From contig JAEWML010000247.1 of assembly GCA_023393155.1 (NCBI GenBank), positions 1 through 6,816 on the forward strand: a DNA stretch of 6,816 nucleotides, given 5' to 3'. Each line of letters starts with the position of its first letter. The stretch's first letter is position 1. A model generated the notes under the pieces. It was not told the origin of the DNA, made no database searches, and worked only from the letters and a program-made list of their open reading frames with translations. Of this stretch, positions 5,658 through 6,816 are shown piece by piece. The position numbers were made by a program, and so were the translations under genes. Source of the DNA: Bacillota bacterium (GTDB lineage: Bacteria > Bacillota > Clostridia > Oscillospirales > Oscillospiraceae).

Positions 5658-5687
5658 GGTTTTGGAAAAAAGCGTTAGCGCGTATTT

Positions 5688-5714
5688 TCGGAAATCAGTT
5701 GCCGGTTTTTCCGA
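5688..5714. promoter_or_regulatory. Candidate LysR operator dyad between the divergent promoters
   Basis: TCGGAAA (5688-5694) and TTTCCGA (5708-5714) are perfect 7-bp arms with a 13-base spacer, so arm centres are 20 bp apart, about two helical turns. The dyad lies about 30-60 bp upstream of the lyase -10, where a LysR-type activator usually binds. It is not a strict T-N11-A box. Binding is inferred. Confidence 0.4.
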
Positions 5715-5719
5715 TAATG

Positions 5720-5775
5720 AATTGACAAGGTTGTCAAAAATTTTTATACTGGAAAGAGGAAGCCAATTGACGAGG
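5720..5775 (+). repeat. Direct repeat AATTGAC-AGG at the lysR promoter and ribosome binding site
   Basis: AATTGACAAGG (5720-5730) recurs as AATTGACGAGG (5765-5775), 10 of 11 bases identical, 45 bp apart. The first copy carries the -35 of the lysR promoter and the second overlaps its ribosome binding site. Chance similarity is possible because both contain functional consensus elements. Confidence 0.35.
5722..5750 (+). promoter_or_regulatory. Sigma-A promoter of lysR with a dyad over the -35
   Basis: TTGACA (5722-5727, perfect) and TATACT (5745-5750, 5/6) are separated by 17 bases. The -35 lies within the perfect dyad TTGACAA-GG-TTGTCAA (5722-5737), so a protein bound there would exclude RNA polymerase. 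This fits negative autoregulation, common for LysR-type genes. Transcription would start near 5757, about 29 bases before the ATG. Confidence 0.8.
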
Positions 5776-5785
5776 AGGGAGTCTC

Positions 5786-6739
5786 ATGACATTCCGGCAG
5801 CTCTCTTATGTGGTGGAGGTCAGCAGATGCGGTTCCATCAACAAGGCGGCCCAAAAGCTGTTTCTCTCCCAGTCCGGAATCTCCGCCGCTATCCGGGAGC
5901 TGGAGGAGGAGCTGGGCATCCGGTTTTTCAGCCGCAGCAACCGGGGCGTGGAATTCACGCCGGAGGGCGAAGAATTTGTCACCCACGCCGTTTCCCTGAT
6001 GGAGCAGAAGCGGCGGATTGAAAGCCTGTATACCGGCGTCCGGTTTGCGCCCGCTCCCGTGCGCTTTGCCGTGTCCACCCAGCGCTATCCCTTTGCGGAG
6101 GATGCCTTTTTGCGCCTGCTGAAGACCACGGATGCGCCGGGGTACAGCCTTTCCATCCGGGAGACGGGGATGGACGCGGTGATTCAGGACGTATGCGAGC
6201 ATCGGGCGGACGTGGGGGTGATCTTCCTTTCCGACCTGACGGAGAAAATTATCCGCCGCCGGATGGACGATCAGGATGTGGAGTTTCACGAGCTGGCGGC
6301 GGTGCCGCCCTGCGTCTATGTGCGCCGGGACCATCCGCTGACCGCCTGCGAAGGCTTGACCGAGGCAAAGCTTCTTGAATATCCCTATGCCTGCTTTGAG
6401 CACGATCAGGGCGCGGCGGCGGATTTTTCCGAGGAATATCAGCTTCTTACCGACCGGAAGCCCGCCAAAACCGTGTGCGTCAACAGCCGCACGGCAATGA
6501 TGGAGGTGCTGGCGCAAACCGACGCGTTTACCACCGGCAGCGGGCTTCTCACCGCGGGATTGAGCGACGAGCGGGTGATTTCGGTTCCGCTGGAGGGGCG
6601 GGGCTGCGTGCGTCTGGGCTGGATTTGGGCAAAAAACACCAAGACCACACCGCAGGCGGAGCAGTTTTTGCGTCTGCTGGCGGAATCCGCGGCAGACGCT
6701 GCGCGCTATACCCGGGATATTCAGGCCCGGCGGGGATAG
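5786..6739 (+). CDS. LysR-family transcriptional regulator
   Basis: The 317-residue product has the standard LysR layout and length. Residues 1-60 are a winged helix-turn-helix (SINKAAQKLFLSQSGISAAI at 17-36, then RELEEELGIRFFSRSNRGVEFTPEG), followed by a linker helix (about 62-85) and a periplasmic-binding-protein-like effector domain (about 90-300), beginning VRFAVSTQRYPF. It is a cytoplasmic DNA-binding protein, probably tetrameric as in the family. It is transcribed away from the methionine gamma-lyase gene, the classical arrangement for a LysR regulator and its target, so control of methionine breakdown or sulfur metabolism is a reasonable inference. The effector is unknown. The start is supported by AGGAGG at 5773-5778, 7 bases before the ATG. 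The promoter dyad suggests autoregulation. Confidence 0.93.
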   Translation: MTFRQLSYVVEVSRCGSINKAAQKLFLSQSGISAAIRELEEELGIRFFSRSNRGVEFTPEGEEFVTHAVSLMEQKRRIESLYTGVRFAPAPVRFAVSTQRYPFAEDAFLRLLKTTDAPGYSLSIRETGMDAVIQDVCEHRADVGVIFLSDLTEKIIRRRMDDQDVEFHELAAVPPCVYVRRDHPLTACEGLTEAKLLEYPYACFEHDQGAAADFSEEYQLLTDRKPAKTVCVNSRTAMMEVLAQTDAFTTGSGLLTAGLSDERVISVPLEGRGCVRLGWIWAKNTKTTPQAEQFLRLLAESAADAARYTRDIQARRG

Positions 6740-6750
6740 GCCCGCCGGGC
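6725..6750 (+). terminator. GC-rich hairpin over the lysR stop, possible weak terminator
   Basis: GCCCGGCGGG (6725-6734) and CCCGCCGGGC (6741-6750) are perfect 10-bp arms with a 6-base loop containing the TAG stop. The stem is very stable, but no U-run follows, so intrinsic termination is doubtful. Confidence 0.35.
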
Positions 6751-6816
6751 AATCGCCCCGAGGTGGGATTGCAAGAACCCGCTTCCACGAAAGATAAGGG
6801 AGGGACCCTTTTAAGC
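6751..6816. other. Short tail with no recognisable gene
   Basis: I see no coding region. AAGGG-AGGGA-CCCTT followed by TT (6796-6812) could be a small hairpin with a short T-run acting as the lysR terminator. Alternatively, AGGGAGGG there could be the ribosome binding site of a gene beginning just beyond the right edge. The sequence cannot decide between these. Confidence 0.3.

Larger units (their letters stand above)
5466..5785. other. Divergent control region between the lyase and the LysR gene
   Basis: This 320-bp gap holds both promoters, the lyase leader with two GC-rich hairpins, an AT-rich dyad, a dyad between the promoters, and a dyad over the lysR -35, each listed separately. The base composition changes sharply: 5466-5580 is GC-rich like coding DNA, while 5580-5765 is AT-rich. 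I see no RNA gene, and no consensus of a known methionine-responsive riboswitch. Confidence 0.7.

Noticed and set aside
5466..5660. SAM riboswitch or T-box upstream of the methionine gamma-lyase
   Set aside because: I looked for conserved core sequences of both and did not find them; no terminator/antiterminator pair with a T-run is present.
5744..6517. 257-codon minus-strand frame
   Set aside because: It is antisense to the LysR gene, has no domain and no ribosome binding site that I can see.
1..6816. CRISPR array, tRNA, insertion sequence or phage remnant
   Set aside because: No regularly spaced repeats, tRNA cloverleaf, transposase-like frame or terminal inverted repeats were seen on either strand.

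Overview
The window looks like chromosomal DNA of a GC-rich (roughly 55-60 % by eye) anaerobic Firmicute, most likely a gut member of the Clostridia/Oscillospirales. This is inferred from strong AGGAGG-type ribosome binding sites, good sigma-A promoters in AT-rich intergenic gaps, rho-independent terminators, and an anaerobe-type flavin reductase-rubredoxin fusion. No RNA gene, CRISPR array, insertion sequence or phage gene is visible.

Layout from left to right. (1) Positions 1-1252, minus strand: the N-terminal 417 codons of an aconitase-superfamily hydratase of the YbhJ-like group. It runs off the left edge just after its CxxC iron-sulfur cysteines. (2) 1253-1505: its own promoter and a leader hairpin, then the terminator of the next gene. 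(3) 1506-3230, minus: adenine deaminase (ade). (4) 3231-3456: a divergent control region with a near-consensus promoter for ade, a Fur-like box over the predicted ade transcription start, a 9-bp inverted repeat, and a separate extended -10 promoter for the plus-strand gene. (5) 3457-4089, plus: an FMN-binding flavin reductase fused to a compact rubredoxin (Hrb/flavoredoxin type). (6) 4090-4268: convergent gap with a 15-bp-stem terminator that can serve both sides. (7) 4269-5465, minus: L-methionine gamma-lyase with every catalytic residue I know to look for. (8) 5466-5785: a 320-bp divergent control region rich in dyads. (9) 5786-6739, plus: a LysR-type regulator, probably controlling the lyase. 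(10) 6740-6816: short tail without a recognisable gene.

Functionally this is a set of small, separately promoted units rather than one operon. The clearest pair is methionine gamma-lyase and its divergent LysR regulator: methionine is broken down to 2-oxobutyrate, ammonia and methanethiol under presumed control of the regulator. Adenine deaminase salvages adenine to hypoxanthine plus ammonia. The rubredoxin-flavoprotein is probably an electron carrier for oxygen or NO detoxification, with its terminal oxidase encoded elsewhere. Several products need iron (Fe-S hydratase, rubredoxin, and adenine deaminase, which can use Fe or Mn), and a Fur-like site sits at the ade promoter, so iron or redox control is a reasonable hypothesis. 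I see no clearly new multi-gene system. The most interesting items are the uncharacterised hydratase, the possible iron control of ade, and the dyads in the lyase-LysR gap.
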